From Cyclobacteriaceae bacterium (lineage in GTDB: Bacteria > Bacteroidota > Bacteroidia > Cytophagales > Cyclobacteriaceae), in contig JAEUTZ010000021.1 of assembly GCA_016787725.1 (NCBI GenBank), forward strand, positions 496,001 through 560,000: 64,000 nt of DNA, given 5' to 3'. The notes beneath the pieces were generated by a model. It had not been told where the DNA came from and did no database searches. It saw only the letters and a list, made by a program, of their open reading frames with translations. Below, in pieces: positions 17,099-26,079 of this stretch; positions within the stretch are counted from its first letter, which is position 1, and every line of letters starts with the position of its first letter. The position numbers were made by a program, and so were the translations under genes.

Positions 17099-18199
17099 TT
17101 ACACCTTAAAAAAGATCTGCTTCCGGTAAAGGAAGTAGCACAGCCCCCACTCCAAACTAAAAATGCAAAGGGGGGTAATAACCATCATCACTGCTTCCGG
17201 TGTATTAATAAATGTCATCAACCCGTTGGTAATGGCGCCCACATACCCGTTAAACCACCGGCCCCCAACAATCTCGAAGAAGAGATAAAGGAAAATGGAA
17301 TTCATTCCAACGATGGTAAAGAATTTCAAGTGGCTGCGATGTTGCCGGATGTCAATCCACCAATAAGCCGCAGCCAGCGCCAACAAACACCAACCCCCTG
17401 AAACGAATACAAAGGAACTGGTGGCAATTCGTTTGATGATGGGTGTAATCGTCCAATCCAGGCTATAACCCAAGAGCAGACTTGCAACTGCCGCGATGAC
17501 AAGCGATCGCACTTTTTTGGTGTTTATTTCCTCGCTCAAGAGTAGCTTTCCTGTCATTGCACCCCAAATGGTGTGAGCCGCTGTGGGCAGGCAGTTAATG
17601 GCTACCCAACCATCACCATTAATTTTACTCATAAAGATCAGGTCCATGAAATTGCCAAAGTTGTGCTGATCGGTAAAGGGCTGATCAAACCCCGGAACAT
17701 TCGTGAAACGATACAACACCTCCGTCAATAGTAACAAACCTAAACTCACCCCTAATTGACTTGCCACTGACCATCGGAAAATCAGGAAAGCCACCAACGT
17801 GGTGAATGCGAGTTGGGTAAGTACATCCCATAACTCGAAGGAAAGCCCACCGGGTCGCACCGCATAGTCCAGCACACCCCAGAAGAAAAGCCAGCTGCTT
17901 CGCTTCAGTGTTTTTATCAATTGGTCTTTCCACGGAACACCGGCTTGGGTCTGTCGGTGTAAGGAATAGGCCAAAGCTGTGCCCGCAATAAACATGAAGC
18001 CGGGTTGAATCAGATCCCAAAACCGAAGCCCATGCCAGGGATGGTGCATGAATTGCAGGAAGAAATTCTGAACGAAACTGCCTTCGGTTATCTCAAAGAG
18101 ATTGTCGTAGAGCCTTGTACTCTCTAAAGCTAATAAAACCATGATAAAACCACGGAGGAAATCCAGCGAGAGCAGGCGATTTGACTTTAATTGCATCAA
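17099..18199 (-). CDS. Membrane protein of the HGSNAT/DUF5009 (YeiB-like acyltransferase) group
   Basis: 366 residues with about ten transmembrane helices. The opening NRLLSLDFLRGFIMVLLAL and the HPWHGLRFWDLIQPGFMFIAG stretch match the heparan-alpha-glucosaminide N-acetyltransferase-like family. These membrane enzymes transfer acetyl groups across the membrane to sugars, but the substrate here is unknown. The start is the ATG at 18199 or the next codon, also ATG. Confidence 0.82.
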   Translation of the reverse strand: MMQLKSNRLLSLDFLRGFIMVLLALESTRLYDNLFEITEGSFVQNFFLQFMHHPWHGLRFWDLIQPGFMFIAGTALAYSLHRQTQAGVPWKDQLIKTLKRSSWLFFWGVLDYAVRPGGLSFELWDVLTQLAFTTLVAFLIFRWSVASQLGVSLGLLLLTEVLYRFTNVPGFDQPFTDQHNFGNFMDLIFMSKINGDGWVAINCLPTAAHTIWGAMTGKLLLSEEINTKKVRSLVIAAVASLLLGYSLDWTITPIIKRIATSSFVFVSGGWCLLALAAAYWWIDIRQHRSHLKFFTIVGMNSIFLYLFFEIVGGRWFNGYVGAITNGLMTFINTPEAVMMVITPLCIFSLEWGLCYFLYRKQIFFKV

Positions 18200-18322
18200 T
18201 GAAACACTCGATTAACAGCCGGCAGAAACGGGAACCGAGTCGTTGAGCGTGGTAGTACGCACACGGATGGAACTACAGACCGGGCTATGCTTACCGTGGT
18301 GATTGGATGCGTTACTTAGTTG

Positions 18323-18395
18323 AGCGGGAAACGGGATTCGAACCCGCGACTTTCAGCTTGGGAAGCTGACACTCTACCAACTGAGCTACTCCCGC
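18323..18395 (-). tRNA. tRNA-Gly (anticodon CCC)
   Basis: Read on the minus strand, all arms pair: acceptor GCGGGAG with TTCCCGC, D stem GCTC with GAGT, anticodon stem TCAGC with GCTGA around the loop TTCCCAA (anticodon CCC), and T stem GCGGG with CCCGT around TTCGAAT. The discriminator is T, as expected for tRNA-Gly. The 3' CCA is not encoded. It decodes GGG. Confidence 0.95.
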
Positions 18396-18468
18396 TTAAT
18401 TATTTTCGAAGATGAGATTTCCGCATGAAAATTCAAAATGATTTGGGTCGAATAATTAGAAGCATCGA

Positions 18469-19698
18469 TTACTTCAACGCTGCTAATCGCTGCAACAAGG
18501 GGGGATGCGAGTAGTGAAAAAACACATACCACGGATGTGGATACAGATTACTCAACGAATCAACGGAAAGTTTTTTCAAGGCGTTGGATAACGCGTTTCC
18601 ATCAAAAGTTTCTTTGGCATACGCATCCGCTTCAAACTCATTTTTTCGGCTTAACATACTCATCAGCAAACCCGTAATTCCCGAGATCGGAGAGAAAAGA
18701 ATACCAAAGGCGATGAGGTTCAGGTGAATGGCTTGGTGTTGTCCACCCAGGGCCAGCGAAAGATTCTCGTTAAAAACCATTCGTGATAAAATGAAAAGCA
18801 CGAAAAAAACCTGCACGATGGAGATCAGGTAACTCCACACAATGTGTTTCTTTTTAAAATGCCCCACCTCATGCGCCAGCACCGCTACCAGTTCTTCCGT
18901 GGTGTGATTATTAATTAATGTATCGTACAGCACGATCTTCTTCTTTTTACCCATCCCCGAAAAAAACGCATTCGCTTTGGCCGAACGCTTTGACCCATCC
19001 ATGACAAAGATATTGTCCAGCGGAAAATCAACTTTGTTCGCGAAGGCAGTGATAGCGGTTTTCAACTCTCCTTCTGCCAGTGGGGTAAGTTTGTTGAACA
19101 AGGGTAATATCAGAGTTGTATAAAACATGTTAACGAACAGGATAAACAAGGCTGCCACCAGGCCAAACCAGATCCAGAAGTTGGGTCCGATCCAATACAC
19201 CAGGTACATCAACAACGTCAGCAAGACACCGCCCACCAATGCACCTAATACATATCCTTTTAATTTATCCGTAATAAATGTACGGAGGGTGGTTTTATTG
19301 AATCCGAACTTTTCTTCAATCACAAAGGTGCTGTACCACTGAAACGGGATGGTGAGCAGGTCGGAGGCAATCATGATCACACCAAAGAAAACAAGCGCCA
19401 ATGCAATGGGATGGAGAATAAGCGGTCTCAACAAACCATCCAACCAACCAAATCCGCCCAGGGCCAGCATCGCGATGGATAAAACAAAACTGAATCCGGA
19501 CGTAATGAAAGAGAACCGCATTCGCTCGCGCTGATACGTCAACGACTTTTCGTACTTCTCTTTGTTATAGAACGCTTCAATGTCAGAGGGTATATCCGGC
19601 CGAAGGGCTTTCAGGTTAATGTAGTCCAATACCTGATCGAACACATACGTGACAACCGATATAATTAAGATGACGACTAAAATAGTTGTTGGAGACAT
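18469..19698 (-). CDS. M48 family metalloprotease (Ste24/CAAX-protease-like)
   Basis: 409-residue integral membrane zinc protease. The HExxH site is in LAHEVGHFKKKH, with the third ligand in the NEFEADAYA stretch (ExxxD). The transmembrane layout and the GFNKTTL loop match the Ste24p/CAAX prenyl protease 1 branch. In bacteria these enzymes probably clear misfolded membrane proteins. It starts 7 bp after argH on the same strand and so may be read through from the arginine operon. Confidence 0.9.
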   Translation of the reverse strand: MSPTTILVVILIISVVTYVFDQVLDYINLKALRPDIPSDIEAFYNKEKYEKSLTYQRERMRFSFITSGFSFVLSIAMLALGGFGWLDGLLRPLILHPIALALVFFGVIMIASDLLTIPFQWYSTFVIEEKFGFNKTTLRTFITDKLKGYVLGALVGGVLLTLLMYLVYWIGPNFWIWFGLVAALFILFVNMFYTTLILPLFNKLTPLAEGELKTAITAFANKVDFPLDNIFVMDGSKRSAKANAFFSGMGKKKKIVLYDTLINNHTTEELVAVLAHEVGHFKKKHIVWSYLISIVQVFFVLFILSRMVFNENLSLALGGQHQAIHLNLIAFGILFSPISGITGLLMSMLSRKNEFEADAYAKETFDGNALSNALKKLSVDSLSNLYPHPWYVFFHYSHPPLLQRLAALK

Positions 19699-19705
19699 TC
19701 CTGAA

Positions 19706-21037
19706 TTACTTTATCAACTTCCCTAACGCATCATGCACCCTTGCAAAACCAAATCGACCCATCACCTGTTCGAAGGTATTTTTTATTTTGTCATTCATCA
19801 GGTTGCCAAGGCTACCCTCATGGGTATGATTCAGGTTGGTGGAGTGGGTGAACTTGCCCTGTTCTATTTCTAATCCCACTTTTTTATAAGCATCGCGGAA
19901 GGGGATGCCCGATAAAACCAGCTTATTCACTTCCTCTACACTAAAGAGGTATTTGTATTTCTCATCTTGCAGGAGGTTGTCGTTGACATGGATTGCTGAG
20001 ATCATCAGGTGGGTCATTCGCAGGCAATCTTTCAAGGTTTGTATGGCCGGGAACAACTTATCTTTTAATAATTGTAAATCACGGTGGTAGCCCGAAGGAA
20101 GATTGGTTGTAATCAACGTGAGTTCATTCGGCAAGGCTTGCAGGCTGTTGCATTTCGCGCGGACCAATTCAAAAACATCCGGATTTTTTTTGTGCGGCAT
20201 GATACTCGATCCGGTTGTCAGTTCATCCGGGAAGGAGATAAAGGCAAAATTCTGGTTGAGAAACAGCGTGCAATCCATGGCCAACTTTCCCAGGGTAGCG
20301 GCTACCATACTCATGCTTTGCGCCAGGATGCGTTCCGTTTTTCCACGCCCCATTTGCGCATACACTACATTGTAGTGCAAATCATCAAATCCAAGTAAGT
20401 GGGTCGTCAGGGTGCGATTGAGTGGAAAGGAAGATCCATATCCGGCTGCCGACCCTAATGGATTTTTGTTCACCACCTGGTAAGCTGCATGTACGGTAAT
20501 AAGATCATCGGCCAGGCTTTCGGCATAGGCACCAAACCACAATCCGAAGGAAGAAGGCATGGCTAATTGCAAATGGGTATAACCCGGCAGCAGTTTATCT
20601 TTATGTTTCTCACTTTGCGCGATCAGCAATTCAAAAACCTGGTGGATGGACAGAGTGAGTTGCTCGATTTCGTGCCGCAGGTAAAGTTTAATATCCACCA
20701 ATACTTGATCATTGCGCGACCGGCCACTGTGAATTTTCTTTCCCACTTCACCGAGCTTTCGTGTAAGCAGGAGTTCGACCTGCGAGTGAACGTCTTCAAC
20801 ACCGGGTTCAATCGCGAACTTACCCGCCTTGATTTCATTATAGATTACTTTCAATTCCCGGCTTAGCATTTCGAGTTCGGCCCGGGTCAACAAACCAATC
20901 GTTTCGAGCATGGTGATGTGGGCCAGCGATCCCATCACATCGAATGGAGCAAGCTGCAAATCCAGCAGGTTATCCAATCCGGTGGTAAAGTCGGTAACGG
21001 CTGTTAACGATTCCTTGTCTTTGCTCCAGAGTTTCAT
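19706..21037 (-). CDS. argH: Argininosuccinate lyase
   Basis: Final step of arginine synthesis: splits argininosuccinate into arginine and fumarate. 443 residues. The family signature GSSIMPHKKNPD is present near 276-287 (catalytic Ser278), with HSGRSRNDQV (103-112) and the GYTHLQ catalytic His155. It lies 70 bp after the Nudix gene on the same strand as the other arg genes. Confidence 0.96.
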   Translation of the reverse strand: MKLWSKDKESLTAVTDFTTGLDNLLDLQLAPFDVMGSLAHITMLETIGLLTRAELEMLSRELKVIYNEIKAGKFAIEPGVEDVHSQVELLLTRKLGEVGKKIHSGRSRNDQVLVDIKLYLRHEIEQLTLSIHQVFELLIAQSEKHKDKLLPGYTHLQLAMPSSFGLWFGAYAESLADDLITVHAAYQVVNKNPLGSAAGYGSSFPLNRTLTTHLLGFDDLHYNVVYAQMGRGKTERILAQSMSMVAATLGKLAMDCTLFLNQNFAFISFPDELTTGSSIMPHKKNPDVFELVRAKCNSLQALPNELTLITTNLPSGYHRDLQLLKDKLFPAIQTLKDCLRMTHLMISAIHVNDNLLQDEKYKYLFSVEEVNKLVLSGIPFRDAYKKVGLEIEQGKFTHSTNLNHTHEGSLGNLMNDKIKNTFEQVMGRFGFARVHDALGKLIK

Positions 21038-21107
21038 TTCCGATCCGAGTTCCTATTTTAAATTATTGAGTCACTAAGGTAAGGAAGTTTTGTATCCTTT
21101 GACTTGC

Positions 21108-21683
21108 TTATAGAACCTGGTGCAGCCTCAGGTAGTGAAGCAACAGGATGGTTTTGCCATCCTTAATTTCACCGGTTTCAATCATCTCAAGGGCCCGCTC
21201 AAAGGGTAATTCCAGAACTTCAATATCTTCATGGCCCACCAATCCGCCACCGGTGGAAGTTTTCATTTCGTTCGAGTATTCGGCAATGAAAAAATAAACG
21301 AGCTCGGTCACGGAACCCGGAGACATGTAAACCTCCATAATCTTCTTTACCTCTTTCAAGGTAAAACCGGTCTCTTCTTCGGTTTCCTTGCGAATACAAT
21401 CTTCCGGATTATCCAGATCCAACAAGCCGGCACAGGATTCAATCAACATTCCATCGGTATTTCCATTGACGTAAGTGGGCAACCGGAACTGACGGGTTAG
21501 TATGACGGTTTTTGAATTCTTATTATATAATAATATGGTAGCTCCATTTCCACGATCGTAAGCTTCCCGGTTTTGCTGAGTCCAGGTGCCGGATTTTGTC
21601 TGATAGTCGTACGTAATCTTTTTCAGAACATACCAATTGTCAGAAAGGATTTCAGTCTTCTGAATTCGAACGCGTGGGTTCAT
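21108..21683 (-). CDS. Nudix hydrolase (NudK/ADP-sugar pyrophosphatase-like)
   Basis: 191-residue cytoplasmic hydrolase of nucleoside-diphosphate-linked molecules. The Nudix box is recognisable in [20 protein letters not shown] with TGF following (Lys replaces the usual Arg of REUxEE). The N-terminal region ([16 protein letters not shown], then [12 protein letters not shown]) resembles the GDP-mannose pyrophosphatase NudK group. Its ATG overlaps the stop of the preceding deacylase (TAATG), so the two are translationally coupled. That is an unexpected guest in an arginine operon. Confidence 0.9.
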   Translation of the reverse strand: MNPRVRIQKTEILSDNWYVLKKITYDYQTKSGTWTQQNREAYDRGNGATILLYNKNSKTVILTRQFRLPTYVNGNTDGMLIESCAGLLDLDNPEDCIRKETEEETGFTLKEVKKIMEVYMSPGSVTELVYFFIAEYSNEMKTSTGGGLVGHEDIEVLELPFERALEMIETGEIKDGKTILLLHYLRLHQVL

Positions 21684-22741
21684 TAGAGTAATTTTTCGAG
21701 TAAGGCAATGTACGAGTCAATACCGGATTCAATTTCATGTACATAGATAAACTCATCGGCACTGTGCGACCGGGCCGAATCCCCCGGCCCCATTTTGATG
21801 GAGGGCACCGGGATCAAGGCCTGATCGGAAGTGGTAGGCGAACCGTACAATTTCTTACCGAGGGCTTTTCCGGCAAGAACCAAGGGATGATTTTGATCAA
21901 TACCTGAAGGACGAAGTCGCAGGGATCGCGGGTTAACGACACACGAAACATGTTGCTTTATGGTTTCCAGAATTTCTTCGAGCGTATAAGCATCAGTTGC
22001 CCGCACATCCACCGTAAACCTGCATTCAGCCGGCACCTGGTTGTGCGCCTGACCAGCATGAATAACCGTTACCGACATTTTTACCGGTCCGAGGGCGGAA
22101 GAGTTTTTTGGAAATTGATACGTGCGAAACCACTCAATGTCTTTCAACGATTCGTAAATAGCATTCACGCCTTCTTCGCGGGCGGCATGACCGGCTTTTC
22201 CTTTAGCGATACAATCCAAAACAAGCAATCCCTTTTCTGCAACAGCAATATCGGTTAGCGTGGGTTCGCCCACGATGGCGCAATCAATTTTTGGCAAGTC
22301 GTTCCAGATCAGTTCAATCCCCCCGGGGCCTGAAATTTCTTCTTCGGCTGTGGCCGCCAATACGAGATTGTACTTGAGATTGGGCGTCATGTAGAAATAG
22401 AAAAAAGTCAGGATCAGCGAAACCAGGGGGCCACCCGCATCGTTGCTGCCCAATCCATACAATTTTCCACCCTCGATATCCGCAGAAAATGGGTTGCGGG
22501 TATAGGCCGGGTTGGGCTTTACGGTGTCGTGATGTGAGTTGAGGAGGAGGGTGGGTTTAGCGGCATCAAAGAATTTGTTCATCGCCCACACATTATTGCC
22601 TTTCCGAATGGCTTCGATGCCATGGTGCTTGCAGAAACTCATCAGCAAGCCTGCAGTCTTATCTTCTTCTTTGCTGAAGGAAGGAACAGAAATAAGCTGG
22701 TGGAGTAAATCCGTGGCAATATTGGCGAGGTGCTCTCTCAT
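21683..22741 (-). CDS. M20-family deacylase, probable N-acylcitrulline/acylornithine deacylase (ArgE')
   Basis: 352-residue zinc amidohydrolase. Metal ligands are visible: His70/Asp72 in NSHHDTVKP, Asp101 in GLGSNDAGG, Glu133-Glu134 in TAEEE, and a C-terminal [14 protein letters not shown]. In the Bacteroidota pathway ArgF' carbamoylates an acylated ornithine, so this enzyme should remove the acyl group from acylcitrulline to give citrulline. It overlaps argB by 4 bp (ATGA), so both are tightly coupled. It could also act on acylornithine or on the DapE substrate; context favours the arginine role. Confidence 0.88.
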   Translation of the reverse strand: MREHLANIATDLLHQLISVPSFSKEEDKTAGLLMSFCKHHGIEAIRKGNNVWAMNKFFDAAKPTLLLNSHHDTVKPNPAYTRNPFSADIEGGKLYGLGSNDAGGPLVSLILTFFYFYMTPNLKYNLVLAATAEEEISGPGGIELIWNDLPKIDCAIVGEPTLTDIAVAEKGLLVLDCIAKGKAGHAAREEGVNAIYESLKDIEWFRTYQFPKNSSALGPVKMSVTVIHAGQAHNQVPAECRFTVDVRATDAYTLEEILETIKQHVSCVVNPRSLRLRPSGIDQNHPLVLAGKALGKKLYGSPTTSDQALIPVPSIKMGPGDSARSHSADEFIYVHEIESGIDSYIALLEKLL

Positions 22742-23529
22742 GCCTGGGTGATGAGCGTACCCTGTGTATCGTAGCCAATGTTGGCCAGCAGATTGGTATG
22801 TTCACCGATCAACACTTCCTTCACTCCCGATTGTATGGCATGAAAGGCGTTCTCAAGTTTGGGAAGGATGCCATCGTGAAATGCGCCTTGTTGCAATAAT
22901 TCCTGATAGCGGGCATAATTCAGAGTGCGAATCACCGAATCTTCTTTTGAAACATCCTGAAGCACGCCTTGCCTTTCAAAACAAAAGATCAACCGTACAT
23001 CAAAGTGCTTGCTTAATGAAATGGCGAGCACCGAAGCAATGGTATCAGCGTTGGTATTCAGCATAACCCCATTTTCATGTGTTAGGGGTGCGAATACCGG
23101 AATCACATTTTGCTTCAACAGAAAATATAACAAGGTGCTGTTAACGCTATCCGGAATAATGTCACCCACATATCCGAAATCAACTTCGCCAACGGGGCGC
23201 TTGGTGGCTTTGATGAGGTTGCCATCAGCGCCCGTCACACCCAGGGCATTGCAATGATGAGATTGCAACGTAGCCACTATTTGTTTATTAACGAGCCCAC
23301 CATACACCATCGTTACCAGATCCAATGTTGGGGCATCGGTAATCCTTCTTCCTTTTACATAGTGGGATTGAATACCTAATTGATCCCCCAGTTTGGTCGC
23401 AATTTTACCCCCGCCATGAATCAGAATCTTAGGCGATTGAATCGAGGCAAAATCCCGGAGAAATCCCTTTAAGGCCTTCTCATCGTCCAGCACATTACCA
23501 CCAATTTTTATGATGTAGAGTTTATTCAT
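22738..23529 (-). CDS. argB: N-acylglutamate kinase (ArgB)
   Basis: Phosphorylates N-acyl-glutamate, second step of the acylated arginine pathway. 263 residues of the amino-acid-kinase fold: IKIGGNVLDD at the N-terminus, HGGGKIAT, KGRRITD, GVTGADGNLI, and NADTIASVLA near 170. Whether the acyl group is acetyl or succinyl cannot be read directly; see argF'. It is coupled to the downstream deacylase. Confidence 0.93.
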   Translation of the reverse strand: MNKLYIIKIGGNVLDDEKALKGFLRDFASIQSPKILIHGGGKIATKLGDQLGIQSHYVKGRRITDAPTLDLVTMVYGGLVNKQIVATLQSHHCNALGVTGADGNLIKATKRPVGEVDFGYVGDIIPDSVNSTLLYFLLKQNVIPVFAPLTHENGVMLNTNADTIASVLAISLSKHFDVRLIFCFERQGVLQDVSKEDSVIRTLNYARYQELLQQGAFHDGILPKLENAFHAIQSGVKEVLIGEHTNLLANIGYDTQGTLITQA

Positions 23530-23569
23530 AGTATGTCTGCATAAAATCTAACTACGTATGTCTTACTAC

Positions 23570-24523
23570 TTATGTCTGTTTAAGCAGTTCCGCCAATACG
23601 GCTTGTGCTGCCCACACGCGGTTACCCGCTTGTAGTGTTACCATGCTGTTGGGGCCATCCAGAATTTCATCGCTTACTTCCACATTTCTGCGGACGGGTA
23701 AACAATGCATGATCTTGGCATTGTTTGTAAGAGCAAGTTTTTCATTTGTGAGCATCCACTCCGGGTCATTGCAATAAATCTTGCCGTAATCCTGGTAGGT
23801 GCTCCAGTTTTTTACATAAACAATGTCGGCATCCTTTAACGCTTCATCCTGATCGTGGGTGATGGTTGCCCCGTTCGTGAATTTAGAATCCAACTCGTAA
23901 TCTTCCGGATGGGTAATTACAAAATCAGCGTTGCCCCAGGCAGTGATCCATTGTGAAAAACTGTTAGCCACACATTGCGGCAAGGCTTTCACATGCGGAG
24001 CCCAGGTCATCACAATCTTTGGTTTTCTTTTTTCTTTAAAAGTCTCCTGGATGGTGATTAAGTCGGTCAGGCTTTGCAAGGGATGCAGGGTTGCACTCTC
24101 CAAACTCAGAATCGGCACCCCTGCATATTTGATAAACTGGTTGATGTAAAGTTCGCTGTAATCGTCTGTTTTGTTTTTGAGCGATGGAAAAGTTCGAACC
24201 CCCAGGATATCGAAATATTTTCCTAATACGGGAGCAGCTTCTTTCACATGTTCCACGGTGGATCCGCTCATGATGGCCTCATCTTCAAACTCCAACGCCC
24301 AGCCGTCCTGGCCAACATTAAAAACAATTGCATCCATGCCCAGATTTTTGGCTGCCAGCTGGGTACTGATGCGAGTTCGCATACTGGGATTGAGAAACAG
24401 CATGCCCAGTCGCTTGCGCTGGCCGAGGGTGGCGTCTTTAAAGGGATCGGCCTTAAACGCCAAAGCATTGGTTACCAGTTGTGAAATGGCGCTGACTTCA
24501 TGAACAGACAGGAAGTTCTTCAT
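23570..24523 (-). CDS. argF': N-acylornithine carbamoyltransferase (ArgF', AOTCase/SOTCase family)
   Basis: Transfers the carbamoyl group from carbamoyl phosphate to an N-acylated ornithine, replacing classical ArgF. 317 residues. Carbamoyl-phosphate site SMRTR at 47-51, HPLQSLTD, and HCLPVRRN near the C-terminus. Overall it closely resembles the Bacteroides fragilis enzyme. Residue 90, which decides between acetyl (Glu) and succinyl (Pro in B. fragilis) substrates, is Val here in STVEHVKEA. As I recall, Glu-to-Val at this site turned the Xanthomonas enzyme into a succinylornithine transcarbamylase, so the predicted substrate is N-succinyl-L-ornithine. Its start overlaps the argD stop by 4 bp. 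Confidence 0.93.
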   Translation of the reverse strand: MKNFLSVHEVSAISQLVTNALAFKADPFKDATLGQRKRLGMLFLNPSMRTRISTQLAAKNLGMDAIVFNVGQDGWALEFEDEAIMSGSTVEHVKEAAPVLGKYFDILGVRTFPSLKNKTDDYSELYINQFIKYAGVPILSLESATLHPLQSLTDLITIQETFKEKRKPKIVMTWAPHVKALPQCVANSFSQWITAWGNADFVITHPEDYELDSKFTNGATITHDQDEALKDADIVYVKNWSTYQDYGKIYCNDPEWMLTNEKLALTNNAKIMHCLPVRRNVEVSDEILDGPNSMVTLQAGNRVWAAQAVLAELLKQT

Positions 24524-25656
24524 AGCACGGCAGTCTGTTTAAGTTCAGCCGCGAGGGCTTCAAGAAAAATGTCGGCTTCTGCTTTCGTTAATGCCAGGGA
24601 GGGAAGTAAGCGCACGGTATTCGGTTTAGCTTCGCCTGTAAATATAGAGTGTTTAAAGAGTAAGTCCTTTCGTAAACCGGCAAGAGAATCGGGCAGGTCA
24701 AATCCAATCATCAGACCCTTGCCACGAATGTGCAGGATGGCGGGAAAGGTGGCGAGTTGTTCCATCCAATAAGTGCCAAGTTTCGCAGCGTTAGCCATTA
24801 GCTCTTGCCCATCAATCACTTCCAGTACCGCCAGACCGGCCGCGCAGGCCAGGTAGTTACCGCCAAAGGTGGTACCGAGCATACCGCTCCAAGGTTTAAT
24901 CGTGGGATGAATGAGAACGCCTCCGATCGGAAACCCGTTGCCCATCCCTTTCGCAATCGTGATCAGATCAGCTTCGATGCCGGCATGCTGGTGCGCAAAG
25001 AATTTTCCCGTGCGTCCATAGCCTGATTGCACTTCATCCAGAATCAAAAGCGCACCTGCTTTTTTACATTCGGAAACCAGCAGTCTCAAGAAAGAATCAT
25101 CGGGCAGTTGAATTCCACCTACCCCTTGAATGCCTTCAATGATCACGGCTGCTACTTCTTCGTTGATTGCATTCCTGAAGGCATCCACATCATTTAACGG
25201 GAGAAACACAATCTCATGGCCGGCATTGAATGGCGCTACAATTTTTGGATTGTCTGTAGCGGCCACGGCACCCGAAGTACGGCCATGAAATGCCTTCTTA
25301 AACGCAATGATCTTTTTTCGTCCGGTAACAAAAGAGGCCAGCTTCAGCGCATTTTCATTGGCTTCGGCACCCGAATTGCAAAGAAATAGGTGGTGACCGG
25401 GATACCCGGAAAGTTGACCGAGTTTCTCCGCTAACTTTTCTTGTAGTGAATTTTTTACACTGTTGGAGTAAAAACTGATCTGATCCAACTGACTCTTCAA
25501 GGCCTCCACAAACCGCGGGTGGTTGTGCCCGATGGAGATCACCGCGTGCCCGCCATAAAGATCCAGGTATTTTTTTCCTTCCCGATCCCACAACCAGGAA
25601 CCACTGGCCTTTACCGGCTCGATGGCGAAGAGGGGATAAACATCGAATAGTTTCAC
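24520..25656 (-). CDS. argD: N-acylornithine aminotransferase
   Basis: PLP-dependent transaminase making N-acylornithine from the semialdehyde and glutamate. 378 residues. NSGAEANENALK (95-106), the Asp-containing LDEVQSGYGRTG (Asp207) and the PLP lysine Lys236 in ITIAKGMGNGFP are all present. The start codon is GTG at 25656. The region just before it is the 3' arm of the inverted repeat that flanks the IVP gene, so the leader of argD is formed by that element. Confidence 0.94.
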   Translation of the reverse strand: MKLFDVYPLFAIEPVKASGSWLWDREGKKYLDLYGGHAVISIGHNHPRFVEALKSQLDQISFYSNSVKNSLQEKLAEKLGQLSGYPGHHLFLCNSGAEANENALKLASFVTGRKKIIAFKKAFHGRTSGAVAATDNPKIVAPFNAGHEIVFLPLNDVDAFRNAINEEVAAVIIEGIQGVGGIQLPDDSFLRLLVSECKKAGALLILDEVQSGYGRTGKFFAHQHAGIEADLITIAKGMGNGFPIGGVLIHPTIKPWSGMLGTTFGGNYLACAAGLAVLEVIDGQELMANAAKLGTYWMEQLATFPAILHIRGKGLMIGFDLPDSLAGLRKDLLFKHSIFTGEAKPNTVRLLPSLALTKAEADIFLEALAAELKQTAVL

Positions 25657-25660
25657 AAGG

Positions 25661-25691
25661 TTAAAAGTAAAAAGTTGAAAGTATAAAGTTA
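25661..25691 (+). repeat. Left arm of the inverted repeat flanking the IVP gene
   Basis: The core AAAGTTGAAAGTATAAAGT (from about 25671) is the partner of the arm at 26044-26079. It overlaps the IVP stop codon (25689-25691). Confidence 0.8.
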
Positions 25692-26042
25692 GGCCCGCAC
25701 TTTTTTTATAAGTGAAATGAGCATGGCTTTTATCTCGTTGGTTAATGAATTGATTTTCTCAAAATCTTCTCTAGTCAAGTATTCCAGCTCGTGACTTAAA
25801 AGAAGTAAGTATTCTACCTCCTGAGATGATCCAAAAGCTGATGGTAGATAATTGGCAAAGTCTTTTTTTGTTGACTTTCCTGCCCCCTCTGCAATGTTGG
25901 AAGGTATTGAAGCTGCTGCTCTTCTTAACTGATTGGTAAGTCCAAATTGTTCCTCTTTGGGAAATACTTTCGTGTACTTGTAAACAAGCAGAACATGCTG
26001 ATGCGCCTTTTGCCACACGATCAATTCTTTATAATTCTGCAT
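25689..26042 (-). CDS. Four-helix-bundle protein of the S23/23S rRNA intervening-sequence family
   Basis: 117 residues matching the IVP/S23 (four helix bundle) family throughout: ELIVWQKAHQHVLLVYKYTK, FPKEEQFGLTNQLRRAA, SIPSNIAEGAGK, then SFGSSQEVEYLLLL-type pattern in the third helix. Members are typically encoded inside 23S rRNA intervening sequences, or as stand-alone genes of unknown role. The protein is thought to form a pentameric helical bundle and possibly bind RNA. It is AT-richer than the arg genes around it, has no metabolic link to them, and is framed exactly by inverted repeats, so it looks like an insertion. Confidence 0.92.
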   Translation of the reverse strand: MQNYKELIVWQKAHQHVLLVYKYTKVFPKEEQFGLTNQLRRAAASIPSNIAEGAGKSTKKDFANYLPSAFGSSQEVEYLLLLSHELEYLTREDFEKINSLTNEIKAMLISLIKKVRA

Positions 26043-26043
26043 T

Positions 26044-26079
26044 TGACTTTACACTTTCAACTTTAAACTTTAAACTTAA
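26044..26079 (+). repeat. Right arm of the inverted repeat flanking the IVP gene
   Basis: Reverse complement core AAAGTTGAAAGTGTAAAGTCA, preceded by two more AAAGTTT units. It starts 2 bp before the IVP ATG and includes the argC stop codon (26076-26078). Confidence 0.8.

Larger units (their letters stand above)
25661..26079 (-). mobile_element. IVS-like element: four-helix-bundle gene enclosed by inverted repeats
   Basis: A 419-bp unit inserted between argC and argD. Its ends are AT-rich inverted repeats whose cores pair over 21 positions with 19 matches. In the transcript this gives 19 Watson-Crick pairs, one G-U and one mismatch. The loop is almost exactly the IVP coding frame. The right arm supplies the argC stop codon and the left arm fills the gap up to the argD start. 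The layout copies that of intervening sequences in bacterial 23S rRNA, where the same protein family is encoded inside a long stem. Mobility itself is inferred. Confidence 0.6.
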
